A stretch of 64,000 nt of DNA from Umbilicaria muhlenbergii. Taxonomy: Eukaryota > Ascomycota > Lecanoromycetes > Umbilicariales > Umbilicariaceae. The notes under the pieces were generated by a model. The model had not been told where the DNA came from, made no database searches, and was given only the letters and a program-made list of their open reading frames with translations. The first letter of the stretch is position 1; the number at the start of each line of letters is the position of its first letter. Where the stretch lies: assembly GCA_000611775.1 (NCBI GenBank), contig KK106981.1, positions 1,366,620-1,430,619 of the forward strand, read 5' to 3'. This document shows positions 11,775-23,427 of the stretch, piece by piece. The position numbers and the translations under genes were made by a program.

Positions 11775-12423
11775 GCTGGATGTTCTGAAGAGATGGAGGT
11801 TGAATAATCCGGGGGTTTTTGAGAGCTAGTTGCCCTGCTACGCCCTAATTCAAGATGTTGCAAGACGCAACGGATGTGGTACTGATGGTCTCAGCATTGG
11901 GCGTAGCAGGAAAGTTTGCCTTGAGGTCTACCCCTACAGAGTAGGACAGAAGACCTGGTGCTACCTTACGTACCTTAGTACAGAGGACCGGCAAGGATGG
12001 ACCCATCTGGGCTCGTTTTCTCGATGACGCCATAGTCTTGTAGCCCTCCAAGTGGGTCCAGCCTTTCGGCACTGGGATTAGTACCGTGCACGAGCAGAAG
12101 TAGTTGAGCTCTGCGTTTTGGATTTTACTGGACGACAATGTTCTTCGCATTATCGAACTGCTGTTGACCGAAGTTTTGTAATTTTGAAACATGCAACTGG
12201 CAAGTGCCTTGGACATATTCGTGAAATGTACAATCTATATATTATACTAAGATGATACCCAACGTTCTTATATGTCCATAAACTATCCCAAACGTCCAGC
12301 TATGCAACAAATCATCGAGAATCCAGGCGTATGTCGAAAACCAACCAGTAACGACATCAACCCTTCTATAATGCCTGCAGCGATTCTTACAACATCGCAC
12401 TGCAAAACAAATCCCATTTGCAA
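11775..12423. other. Intergenic between GT8 and ABC transporter genes
   Basis: About 650 bp between the 5' end of the GT8 gene and the 3' end of the ABC gene, both on the minus strand. It should hold the GT8 promoter and the ABC terminator. A 123-codon minus frame (11845-12216) has no recognisable motif and is not claimed. Confidence 0.4.
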
Positions 12424-15400
12424 CTATGCCTTCTCAGACGCTTGTTGCTTCGCCTTCTTCTGCTTCCTCGCAGTAGGGCTGAAAAGCGCCTTGATCTTCT
12501 TCCCTCCACTTAGGTAAAGCCAGCTGCAAGCAAACACAACCATGAAGTTGAAGATGCAGTAGGCCCAGAAGATACCGTAATCTCTCCATTTTTGCGAGTA
12601 GAAGATGTTGAAACCCGCAGCCTACATAGAAGATTAGTCCACATGAATTTTACAAGGGGAAAAGGGGGCAACTTACAAATTCATCTCCAGTAGCATATTG
12701 ACAGAACTCACAAATTCCCCCAGCCCCGGTCTGCACATATCCACCAGCTCTCGCGATGAATTGCTGAGTATACGACTGGCATGTCTGGCCCGGCGGTGCC
12801 GCGAACCTGGCGAACTCGTTCTGTGCACACTCGACTTTGAGCCCATGTACGGCCACACCCAAGAAGCCCTCCAACAGGTAGTGAAAGGGGGTCAGCCAAT
12901 ACATCCACGACTGCCAGAAGTGAGGCAGAGCTGGGTAAGGAACGACTACTCCGCAAAAGGAGACGACGAAGAGGAAGAACATCGGTACCAGCAACGAAGC
13001 CAGCAGCTCGTTTGGCGAGAACGATGCGATTGCTTGACCGAAGCCGACGTAGAACAGCTCAAAGAGCATAAGTAGCATCCAAGTATAGCCGGAGTCGAAG
13101 GCGGTGCGGCCACGTCCAATGGCACCCCACCACCAACACATGAAGTAAATAGTACCGGCGACAATCGAGTACGGAAGTTCGACGAGGATAGCACCAGTGA
13201 CGAAAGCTACCCAAGAGTAGATCTTCGAGTTGGCTTCTCGGCCTTGGTAGATATCGCGGAAGTGTAGGAACTTGGGTTGTAGCTGTTGAATCAATGGTGG
13301 CGAGATGGTAAGAGTCATGAAAACGGAGAATAGACGAGATTGCATGTCAATAGATGAAGATCCGACGTGATAGAAGGTGAACGTGTTGAAAAGACCCGTG
13401 ACAATATGGAGCATGAATTTTCCGATCATGTAGTCGGGTGTCCGCCAGTAAGAGATGAATGAACGTTTGACCACGGTGTAGATCTGGGTGCCCAAGGGCA
13501 TAGCGTATTCCCGATTGTCATCAGTCTTCCCTTTGGTGGAGGCGTTCCGTCGCTCGCTGATCATTTGCTGAATCTCTTTCGATCGCTCTTCGTGCTCTTT
13601 GGATGAGGCCCACACATCACCCCAGTCTTTACCGTTGTAATTGGGATCACCGGCGCCTATGGCCTCGAGCATGTATTCGGCAGGATTGGCGTCATGGGGG
13701 CACTTCTTAGCGCCGTGGCTCTCGAAGTAGTCGATCAAATGGCGGGAGTCCTTCCCAAGCTCTCCATGATAGACCACTCTACCACCAGACTTCAACAGAA
13801 GTAGCTCGTCGAAATGCTCGAACAGCACAGAGGACGGCTGATGGATAGTGCAGAGAATCGCCTGTCCCGCATCGGCAAGTTTGCGTAAGAACCGGACAAT
13901 GTTGAAAGATGCCCCAGAGTCAAGTCCGCTCGTTGGCTCGTCCAAAAACATCAAGAGTTCCGGTTTTGAAGCCAGCTCAACAGCTATAGTCAACCTCTTG
14001 CGTTGCTCCTGGTTCAACCCTTCCCCAATGACACCGATAGTAGCACCTGCGATGTTCTTCATCTCAAGCAGATCAAGGATCCTCTCGCAATACTCGTACT
14101 TCTCTGCAACGGGAACCTCTTTGGGCTGTCGCAGCAATGCAGAAAACCTGAGGGCCTCCCGCACAGTAGCGGTAGGTTCGTGAACATCCATCTGCTCGGC
14201 AAATCCGGTCGCTCGTTGAAAGGACTTTGGCAGTGGCCGACCATCAACTAGGAAATTGCCAGTCACCACCCCAAAGTTGATTCGTTGAGCCAAAGTGTTC
14301 AGCAGTGTGGTCTTTCCGGCTCCAGATGCACCCATCAGAGCTGTAAGCTTGCCAGGTCTAACGAAACCTTGAACATCCTTGAGGAGCTGTCGCTCGCCGT
14401 TCCCATACGGAATGGTGTAGTTGACATTGGTATAGGTGAAAATGGTCTCATTCTTTGCAACGCCCTTTGCAGCTTGCTCCGTATCTGAGCCACTTGATTC
14501 TTCCTCGGTAATCCTGCCATCCTGTGAGGCGGCCCCTTTCTCTTCGTCAAGAGGAGTGGTACCTTTGTCCATAGCTTGGGCGACAGATTTGGGTGCTTGG
14601 CCACGCTTGAAGATAGTGATGGCTCCTCCGCCCGCGTTTGGCTTTTGAAGCTCGAGGCCAACCATTGTCAAGAGTACAAACGCGATCCAAAACCCAGCAA
14701 TGATACCGAAGTTGCGCCACAAGTGTGCTCTTGTGTAGGTAAATGCGGTCTTGATATAATCGGCACCATTTACAACGGTGGATCCAGGTTGACTTCCTTG
14801 GATGAGACACGATTGGTACTGAGGGGTAGCTCCTGGACCTTGAGGGACCAGATAAGGAGGTACGCATTGGATGTCCAGATTGTAAAATTCGTTCGCCATA
14901 AGAGCTTCAAATCCGTATTGAACCGGGTTGACCCAAATAAGCCACTTGAACCAGGGGTGCATTTTCTGAGGCGGAATCAGATAGCCGGTGTAGACAACGA
15001 GGGCTTGTATGGCGACTCCAGTAATCCTCGTCGCTACGTCGAGAGATTTGCACAACGCTCCAACAGCTCGGAAAAAGGAGTACATGGTCATTGTCAGTAT
15101 CCACAAGATCAGTAAGCTGATAAAGAACTGTGAGGGAGTGCGACCAAGATCTGACATAAAGTAGACGACAAGATTGAAGATGGTGACTTGGACTAAGACA
15201 AGTGGTATATCGACAACAGTCTGAGCAATGGCGTAGGCAGCTGGACGGTAAAAAGAGCTGTCCATGTTGTGAGCTGGGGAGCGTCGTTGAGTGATGTGGG
15301 AGATGGACTTACAAGCTCTTGTGCTTCAGAAGGATTGCCCGACTTGAGAACGCTGCTGTCAATTCGGCAAGTGCAAGTAAAGCGTTGAAAAGTAAGGTGA

Positions 15401-17237
15401 AGAATAATACACCACCACGAGTGAAGACTCCTGCAGACGTCTTCGGCATGTTGTAGAATAAAGAGCCGACGATGAGAGCCTGAAACAAGATACCACCCCA
15501 CTTCCCACCGAGCGATTGCTTGTCCCCAAGCATTACCAAGAATTGACGGTGAGTGCAAGCAGCAACCTGCTTGTGGAAAGGGAGGGTGTAGTTCTTCTTC
15601 TTAGTAGCTTTCGTACTAGCAGCTTGCCGCTCCCGCCTCTGTTCTTCGGTATGTTGCTCGAATTCCTCAATGTCGCGGAGGTTCCCCTTGTAGATCTCGC
15701 TCTTCCGGTAAGCCTCCTCGAACTGCTCAGCAGATCTTGGAATGCGGTCCTCGTATCCTTTTTTGAGCTGGCGCTCGTGAGGATCCGTGACTGATGTTAG
15801 AAAGTCGGCGGTCGTCCAGCGAGCCGGGCGATCAAATCCAAGACCTTCGAAATATGCGGCGGCGTCTTCTGTAGGTCCAAAGTACAAGCACCGTCCCTCG
15901 TCAATCAGTATGACTTTGTCGAAGAGATCGTACAATCGCTCTCCAGCTTGGTATAAGGCAACCGATGTCGAAATGTGGGCCATGTTCGTCATCGAACGTA
16001 AGGACTCCACGTACTCTAATGCGGTAGATGCATCAAGCCCTTTCGTAGAGTTGTCCCAGCACTGCGTAGAAGCCCTAGTTATCATGGCCTCCGCAATGCT
16101 GACCCGCTTCTTCTCACCTCCGGAGACACCTCGAACATATTCGTCACCCACTTTGGTATTCATTGTGTGCTCGATCCAGAACAGCTTCGCCACAACACGA
16201 AGAAATTCGCGGACGTAGTCCTTCCGGCTCTCGCCTTCATTGCGGGACTCTTTGCCGGGAGTACGGGTCTTCAAAGCAAACGACAACGTGTTCTTGACAG
16301 TCAACGTAGCGTAGTGTAGATCGTCCTCGGGATTGTAGACGACCTCCCCACGGAAGTCTTTGCCCATTATTTTTGCGTCAGTTCCCCCGTACGTGACCAC
16401 GCCGTCGACGCTCTCGTAACCGAACCTCTGGTTGGCCAAAACTTTCAGGAACGTGGAGCAGCCAGAACCAGGCCTGCCGAGAACTAGAAGCATCTCTCCC
16501 GGTCGCACACATCCGTTGAAGTCGTTCAGAAGCGTCCTCACCGGGGGCCCCTTAGCCGCCCGTTTGGGGCCTTTCCTGAAGAGACCCATGAGCGCTCGCG
16601 GCAGGGCTAGAAAGGGGTCGGCAAGCGTAGGTTGGAGGGCGGCGCCGAGACCCATCCCCTTGACGGTAAGGTTCTTGAACACCACACCCACATGCCTGGT
16701 CTTCTCCTCTTCAGAGTGTGCTTGTCGGTCTTTCCCAAACATCCGCGACATCAATTTCTCGATCTCCGCTTGTTCTTCATGGTTCCCGCCGGTGTGTGCC
16801 GTGGAAGTAGAATCCCGGCGACCGCTTGCGTAACTGGTGTTCGTCCGCCTTCGTGATAGAACTCTGAAGAGATCATCCTCTGTCATCGGCTTCGATGTAT
16901 TCGTAGCCAGTTGGGGCCGCTTGGCCGTGGTTTGATTGGTCTTGATGGGCGCAAATCCACCAACTTGATCAGTCTTCTCATCCTGGAGCGCCTCCTCCGA
17001 GGACGTCGCGGCTGGTTCGTCGTAGGGAGCACCAGGTTCATCTTCCCGCGAGGTCGCTGAAGAAGGTACCGCTGTTTCTCCCGAAGATTTGCGGTACGCT
17101 AGATCGTCTGATGTCCGAGGATTGAGATCGGTGGTATTTGTCGAGATGGGATGCATATACTGGTCTCGAAAACTGTTTGCAGATCTTGACGGCCATGCTC
17201 CCGGTGGGTCGAGATGGGGACGATCCGGGGCCGCCAT
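12424..17237 (-). CDS. PDR-type ABCG multidrug transporter, 3 exons, ~1567 aa
   Basis: Exons (minus) 17237-15313, 15257-12677 and 12621-12424; introns are 55 bp each with GTAAGT donors, and phases fit. Full-size NBD-TMD-NBD-TMD layout typical of fungal pleiotropic drug resistance exporters in the plasma membrane. NBD1 shows the PDR-specific Walker A GRPGSGCSTF (Cys in place of Lys, ~residue 256), signature VSGGEKKR (~373) and WDNSTKGLDAST. NBD2 has canonical GASGAGKTTL (~951), the degenerate LNQEQRKRLTIA signature and LDEPTSGLDSG (~1084). So one ATP site is degenerate, as is normal for the family. KSFSFYRPAAYAIAQ across intron 1 opens TMD1. The C-terminus ends in a Lys-rich tail. It diverges from the NRPS-like gene with 1.2 kb between starts, which would suit export of that enzyme's product or general drug efflux. 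Confidence 0.95.
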
Positions 17238-18469
17238 TATGGCAATAGTAGATCAAGCGACAAAGGTGCCCAGGTTTTTACAAGAGGTCTTGATTGCCTT
17301 TGCCGCCGTCATGCCCTGCCTGGTTGAGAGGATAGCAGTCATCGAGAGCGACGAACACACGAACACAGTTGGAGCAGTCAGTCACCGCTCAGCAGCAAAG
17401 GCAAAGTCAACGAACGATATGAGGATGGAATTGTCCGAGCAGGCAAATGCCATGTATGTACGTCGAGAACGCTGTGAACGCCTCCTAAGGGGTTTAGGAC
17501 GGCATCAAAATCCTTCCGGGAGCCGTGGGCGGTGTGGCCTGGAAATAAGGCGCCAAGCGAGCGACACTCCACCTCGCATCGCCATATCTCCACTTGGAAG
17601 GCAAAGTGACGAGGGGAAGCCTCGCTAGTGGAGGCGGCATTCCAGGCCAAAATCGAGCGATTGCTTCCCCCACAACAGATTGTGCGCTGAGACGCGCCCT
17701 GGAAAGTCGTGAGGTCATCTTGCCCGTTAGCTCCCGCGAATACCGGTAGCGAATAAGGTAAGGTAATGAGATAGAGCCCTGTCGATCTGGATCGTCTAGT
17801 CCCAATGGAGATGTGCTCCTGGCCAATCGGCTGCGGAACATCGGCACCCAAGAAAACGGAAAACGGAAAACGGAAAACGGAAAACGGCAGATGCAGGTTG
17901 GGTAGCGACGCGATCGACACTGCCGATGCTTTCGATGAAGAAAGGAAATAAGCCGACAGAGGGGATCCGGACGAGGACGAGGCAGATTGGAGATGGAGTA
18001 CAAATCCACATAAGAAGCATCGAAGCCGAAAGGAAGCAAATGCCAAGGAGTCCCTCCGAGGCCCAAGTGCTACAACGACATCTCGTTGTGCTTGGAAGTG
18101 CTCCATACCTTAACTCCGTCGCTTCGTCCGACGAGATCACACGTCATGATACAACACGGTCCGAGTCCCTACGCTCGTACCACGCCTCGCAGGGCTACTT
18201 TCAGAGCCGGGAGTGCCGGCGTCCGGAGCCATGCCCCATCCAAGCGACCGCTTCGAGCTGCAGCACAGCGCACGCAGAATTCTTCCTCGGTATCGGTATC
18301 GTGGCCGGGCAAATATATCATCACCGACTTCGAATGTTGGTGAAGCAAGGAGCGAGTGCAGTCGAGGCCTTCTTATCCTGAAGGTTCCAGTTAGCCACCC
18401 CTCTTCGCCTCGGTCACCGACAGGAGTCAAGGAATCGGCGAGCCCAGTCATTAGGTGACCAGACCAGCG
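17238..18469. promoter_or_regulatory. Divergent intergenic region (ABC transporter / NRPS-like)
   Basis: This 1.2-kb gap separates the two divergently transcribed start codons and must contain both promoters. It includes a GAAAACG minisatellite. Long open frames on the minus strand (for example 17378-18106) overlap each other and show no motif, so I treat the region as noncoding. No specific transcription-factor site could be assigned. Confidence 0.5.
17852..17887. repeat. GAAAACG minisatellite, 5 units
   Basis: Five exact tandem copies of the 7-bp unit GAAAACG followed by G, in the divergent promoter region of the ABC transporter and NRPS-like genes. Such arrays mutate in copy number easily. 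Confidence 0.9.
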
Positions 18470-21400
18470 ATGAGCACCGTTGCGGCAGAAGATCACGAGG
18501 CGGATCCCGATGTCAATTACTTCGTTTGTACCCTAGGGCAAGCAGCGTCGATCAACCAAAGGAACCCTCATTCGTTCAACACGATCAATGAATTCCTGGA
18601 CGCTCAAGCTCAAGCAAGTCCACATAGCCCCGCCGTAGGTTTTCCAATACTATCTGGGCTGCAGAAAGACGAGACCGACTGGGATCACCAAGTTTTCAGT
18701 GCGTCTATTGAGCTCGATAGTATACCTCTAGTCTGACCGTCATCTAGCGTTTAGAGACCTGCAGCAAATTACAAACGTCGTTGCGCGAGAGTTAAATCAG
18801 CTACTGTCACGAGAGTCTGATGGATCCCCTTCTCGCACTGTGGCGCTCTTGTGTCCTAGTTCTGTTGATTTCCTTTTCACATGGCTAGGTGTGATGTGTG
18901 CAGGCTATTCGGTCTTACTGATCGCGTATGTACTTCTGTCGTCTTGGATAGGAAGAGGAGTTGATGCCAATAGTAAGAACGCAGGCCGCAATGTCAACCC
19001 TCCGCGATTGCGCATCTATGTAAAAGCTGTGATGTCTCAACCCTGCTCTTTGACTCGTCATATGAGACATTAGCGAAGGCATCTGCAGAAGCCTCCAGTC
19101 ATGACACCAAACTACATGCAGTCTGCTTGCGACCTGTTCAGGGTGCGCATAATAGTCCCAAATTCAACCAACAGCACCAGTTACCAGCGTTTCAATCCCG
19201 ATGGGAGGTCTCCGAAACCGACGTGGCCTATCTACATCACACTTCCGGTACATCGACTGGCCTACCAAAGCCCATTCCGCAAAGCCACCGTGCTGCTGTC
19301 GGCGTATTACCGTGTCTAACCAATGGCTCCGACAAAGCAACATTCACCACCACTCCGCTCTATCATGGAGGTATCGCGGACTGCTTCCGCGCTTGGACCA
19401 GTGGAGCATTGATCTGGTTGTTCCCGGGCAAAGATGCTCCCATCACTGCTGTGAATGTACTGAAATCTTTGGACTGCGCACAGAAGTACATGGAGACAGC
19501 CGGCGGCCCTCGAGTGGCATACTTCTCCTCCGTACCATATGTGCTCCAAATGGTTGCAGCAGAAGCAGAGGGTCTCCGACGCCTAAAGAACATGGGAATT
19601 GTCGGGGTGGGTGGAGCAGCTTTACCGCAGGCGGTTGGAGACGGTCTCGTCGAGAAAGGGGTGAATCTGGTATCCCGCTTTGGCAGCGCAGAATGCGGGT
19701 TTGTAATGTCATCGCACCGTGACTATAGCAACGACAGGGAATGGCAGTACCTGCGATCAAGTCACGGATCCGAAGCCTTGAAATTCGAACCGCAAAACAA
19801 TGGGCTGGCAGAACTTGTCATCCTGCCACAATGGCCGCACATGGCGAAGAGAAATCGAGATGATGGCTCCTTTGCTACGGCTGATTTATTCGCTGCACAT
19901 CCTACCATTCCTCATGCCTGGAGATACCACTCGCGAGCTGATTCACAGTTAACCCTGATTACCGGGAAGAAGTTCGATCCTGCGCCTCTCGAAGCCGCGA
20001 TCGCTACCTCGCCGCTATTGGATGATGTTTTGATTTTCGGCAATGGTCAGCAGTACCCGGGTGCACTGCTTTTCCGTTCTGCTACTGCATCCGATATCGC
20101 CGACAGTCAAGTGCTCAAAAAAGTATGGCCTGCAATAGAGAAGCTCAACGCTGAGAGCCAAGGGCATACACGTCTTTCGAAGGCCATGCTAGTCGTGATG
20201 CCGGCAGGAACAGCTGGGCTGGAGAAGAGTAGCAAGGGTACCATCTTGCGAGGCCAGGCGGAAAAGAAATACGCAGCAAAGATAACACAAGCATATGAGG
20301 GCGATGATGCGACCAACGATGACACTTTAGGTGGAGAGTCGACATCGCCGGTACCAGATGACGAAGTGCCGGTGACTATCTTGAACATAATTAAGAGCGT
20401 CATGAACAGCACAGATACTATACCAGAAGATTCAGACCTCTTTTCTTATGGCGTGGACTCTGTCGCCTGTATGCAGATTAGGGCGAGGCTACAGAAGGTA
20501 TGTCCCACTCCAATTCGCGCCGAATCAGTTGCTAACAAATAACTTGCAGAGGCTTCTCCCACCTGGATCAGCAAGCTTGCCTCTGAACGTAGTCTACGAC
20601 TGCGGAAGCATCAAAGGGTATGTTATCTTCTTCCAAAATCAATGCGGTCTACTTACACCTTGGATTCAGACTCTCAAAATATATCATCAGCAAACGAAAA
20701 GGCCAAATTCTCGAAACTGAGGACGAGTTGCAACTCATGCAAGATCTCGTCGCCGAATACAGCAACTTCGAGAACATCGATCCCCATAAGTCTGTCAGCA
20801 ACACCGTAGATAATCCCAATGGCAAGTCAGATGGACAAGTAGTTGTAAGCACCCCCTTGCCCTTGCCATATCCAAATCCATCTAACACCCCCCCAGATCC
20901 TCACCGGCGCGACCGGCGCCCTAGGTGCCCACATCCTCTCCCAACTCCGCACCAACCCCACCATCCACCAAATAATCTGCCTCGTCCGCGCCTCCTCCCC
21001 CACCGCCGCCCACGCCCGTGTCAACAAATCCCTCCTCCAACGCGAAAAACCCCCCCTCCTTCCCGCCTCCTCCTCCTCCTCCTTCCCCTTTTCAAAAGTC
21101 CTCTGCCTCCCCACCAAACTCAGCGACCCCCACCTCGGCCTCTCCGACCAAACCTATACCGACCTCGCAGCCCGCACGACCCTAATCATCCACGCCGCCT
21201 GGTCCGTCAACTTCACCACCCGCCTCCGCACCTTCATCCCCGACCACCTCCGCGGCCTGCACCACCTGCTCTCCCTCGCGCTCTCCTGCCCCCGCCCCGA
21301 CCCGCCGGGATTTCTCTTCTGCTCGTCCACGGCGTCCGTGACGGCTTCGCCGCACGGCCAGTCGGTCCCGGAAGCGCTTTCGACCGATCCGGCCACGGCG

Positions 21401-22120
21401 TCGGAGCTGGGGTATTCGAGGTCGAAGTGGGTGGCCGAAGGGATTTGTGCGCGGGCGTGGCGGGAGACGCGGATGAGGGGGAGGGTGGCGGTGTTGAGGA
21501 TTGGGCAGTTGTGCGGGGATCGGGAAAGTGGCGTGTGGAACGTGACGGAAGCGTGGCCGTTGATGCTGTCGAGTGTGAGCGTCACGGGGTGTTTGCCGGT
21601 GCTCGAGGGGGAGAAATTGGGGTGGTTGCCTGTTGATTTGGCGGCGGAGGCGGTGCTGGAACTTGCGGGGAAGTATCGTGGGATGGTTGGGGGCGGAGTG
21701 GATGGGGAAAGGGAGATTCCGGTTTATCATCTCCTCAACCCCGATCGTACGGCTACGTGGTCGGACCTTTTGAGTTGGATGCAACGTTTCTCCCCTCAAC
21801 CTTTTGAGATCGTCCCCGCGAAAGAGTGGGTTGAACGGCTGGAGAGTCTGAAAGGCGAAGGGGCGAAGCATCCGAGTCGGAAGTTGTTGGGGTTGTGGAA
21901 GGAGGCGTATTGTGGAGATGAAGGGAGTGGGAGCAAGGACATTGTGTTTGAGATGGAGAAGACGATGAGGGAGGTGAAGGTTATGAGGACGGTGCAGCCG
22001 GTGGGGGAGGAGGCGTTTAAGAGGATTTGGGGATGGATGGGGAGGAGTGGGTTGGCGGGGGAGGGGAAGGAGGGGAAGGGAATGGACGAGGGTGAGGGGA
22101 AGGAGGTGTCTGGGGAGTAG
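18470..22120 (+). CDS. NRPS-like enzyme: adenylation - carrier (T) - thioester reductase, 6 exons, ~1128 aa
   Basis: Exons 18470-18698, 18748-18925, 18985-20497, 20550-20617, 20670-20844 and 20897-22120; all junctions are GT-AG and in phase. Domain order: AMP-binding adenylation domain (LHHTSGTSTGLPKPIPQSH, A3 core, ~residue 215; SRFGSAECG, A5-like; VLITGKK-type late core as LTLITGKKFDPAPLE), a carrier domain with the phosphopantetheine serine in FSYGVDSVACMQIR (~residue 628), then a NAD(P)-dependent reductase (ILTGATGALGAH Rossmann start ~722; YSRSKWVAE active-site YxxxK ~894). No condensation domain. This is the alpha-aminoadipate-reductase-like class that activates a carboxylic acid, loads it on the carrier and releases it as an aldehyde or alcohol. 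The substrate is unknown. The last exon has a very different base composition from exons 1-5. Divergent partner: PDR exporter. Confidence 0.92.
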
Positions 22121-22503
22121 GGGACAAGAAAAGTTGGGCGGAATGAAGCTTTTGCCATTGGCGAGTCGCGGCCTGAGTTGTTTTTCCGTTGTGCGGGGAT
22201 TGACTTGGGGGGTTTTGATTGAGTCGATGCGGTATTAGACTGCGTGGGGAGGCATGACGAGGATGCTCCGTCACCAAATGGGATCAAATTACACATTCGC
22301 CATTCTCAGAGACATAGACTCTTGGAGATCCTCTGTAATGCGTCCGAGTCTACCTCGTATCTTGAGAAGCGGTTTATCCACATACCATTCGAGGTAGAGA
22401 AGGCATAGTGCGCATGGTATCTGTATTGAAGCAGGGTATAGCCGGCCTAGGAGAAGCTACTCGCGAGATGCAGATGGTGCACAACGAGAACGTATACTGG
22501 ACG
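22121..22503. other. Intergenic, nothing recognised
   Basis: About 380 bp after the NRPS-like stop, probably its 3' UTR and terminator. No motif or gene is seen. Confidence 0.4.
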
Positions 22504-23011
22504 CTATAAAGTAGAGTAAGGTAGCACGACTCCTGCCGGAAACACCCACGCAAGGTCCAGCATTTCTTCCAAAAACGGTCGACAGGACTCGTGCTCGGAT
22601 TTGGAGAGAGCTTCGATATCCAGGACTTGATACCCCCAGAAGGAGAGGACGTACTCCGCTCGGAAGAATGTACTATATGCGTTCATTTCATCCCGATATA
22701 AGCGGCTTAGCCAGTCCGTCTGGAGCCCTAGGTGCCAGTTTGACAACCCGACCTCTACCCACAACCACATTTCTCTTAAGCGTTCGACAGACAGGAAAGC
22801 TCGGTGGTTGTTCGTATGATGCGTGGCTTCAACACACCCGGCGTGGTGGCTCTTCAAGCTTTGGGATGAAGTTCCACAGAGGGTGGATGCTGCAAACCAA
22901 GTTAAGCTGGTCGGGTAGATTGAGAGTCGGACAATCAGTACCTGGACTATGGATCGAGAGGGAAACGCTCAGGGTGGTTTGGTCGTACAGGAAACGGATG
23001 GGTAACACCAT
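22504..23011 (-). pseudogene. Broken unknown ORF (two frames)
   Basis: Two minus-strand frames abut and overlap at about 22829-22857. The first starts with ATG at 23011 (MVLPIRFLYDQTTLSVSLS) and ends with a stop. The second continues in another frame with a well-behaved, protein-like sequence (WLSRLYRDEMNAYSTFF, then EEMLDLAWVFPAG) to 22504. No splice pair fits the overlap, so a single-base frameshift in an otherwise intact ~165-aa protein is the simplest reading. I do not recognise the family. It could also be two unrelated chance frames. Confidence 0.35.
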
Positions 23012-23427
23012 CTCAGCGGCTTAGAGCTTCGCGCCTTAGCGCCTTCGTATTGAGTCCTCGTGTTGAGCCCGTCTGGAGTAGCTACTTCTCGGTCTTATCC
23101 TGACTCTTAAAGCGTGTGTAATTCTCGTGTGATAAAGCTCGTATATAGTATTGTATGTCAGTGGCCGAAAGAGATGTGTAATAGCATGTGAATCCAAGAG
23201 TAGGTGTCAAGTATATGGCATGCTTAAGAGAGGGTATTGCAGTTTTTATCACAAGAATGAGGAATAGACTGCCTTGCTGAGGGCGCCGCTAGGGGAAAAG
23301 GGCGCTTTCCCCTAACCCATGGTTTGGTAGTCCCATTTGCCGCCCGCTACAAAACCGACAACTTACCCTCGTGTCCGCCAAAGGTGTGCCTAGAATGATC
23401 AAAGGCCGGTGGAGAAGCTGATGTTGT
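23012..23427. other. Intergenic, nothing recognised
   Basis: About 415 bp between the broken ORF and the 3' end of the HET gene. No feature is seen. Confidence 0.4.

Noticed and set aside
17378-18140. Overlapping minus-strand frames with apparent hydrophobic stretches
   Set aside because: No motif, mutually overlapping, and they read through the GAAAACG minisatellite. The divergent promoter region is the simpler explanation.
18699-18747. Alternative first intron of the NRPS-like gene starting at 18720 (28 bp)
   Set aside because: Too short for a fungal intron. The GTGCGT donor at 18699 gives 49 bp and restores the family's VFTFRDL.
20620-21871. Several long Pro/Arg-rich frames on both strands
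   Set aside because: Shadows of the reductase exon of the NRPS-like gene, caused by its extreme C-then-G composition.
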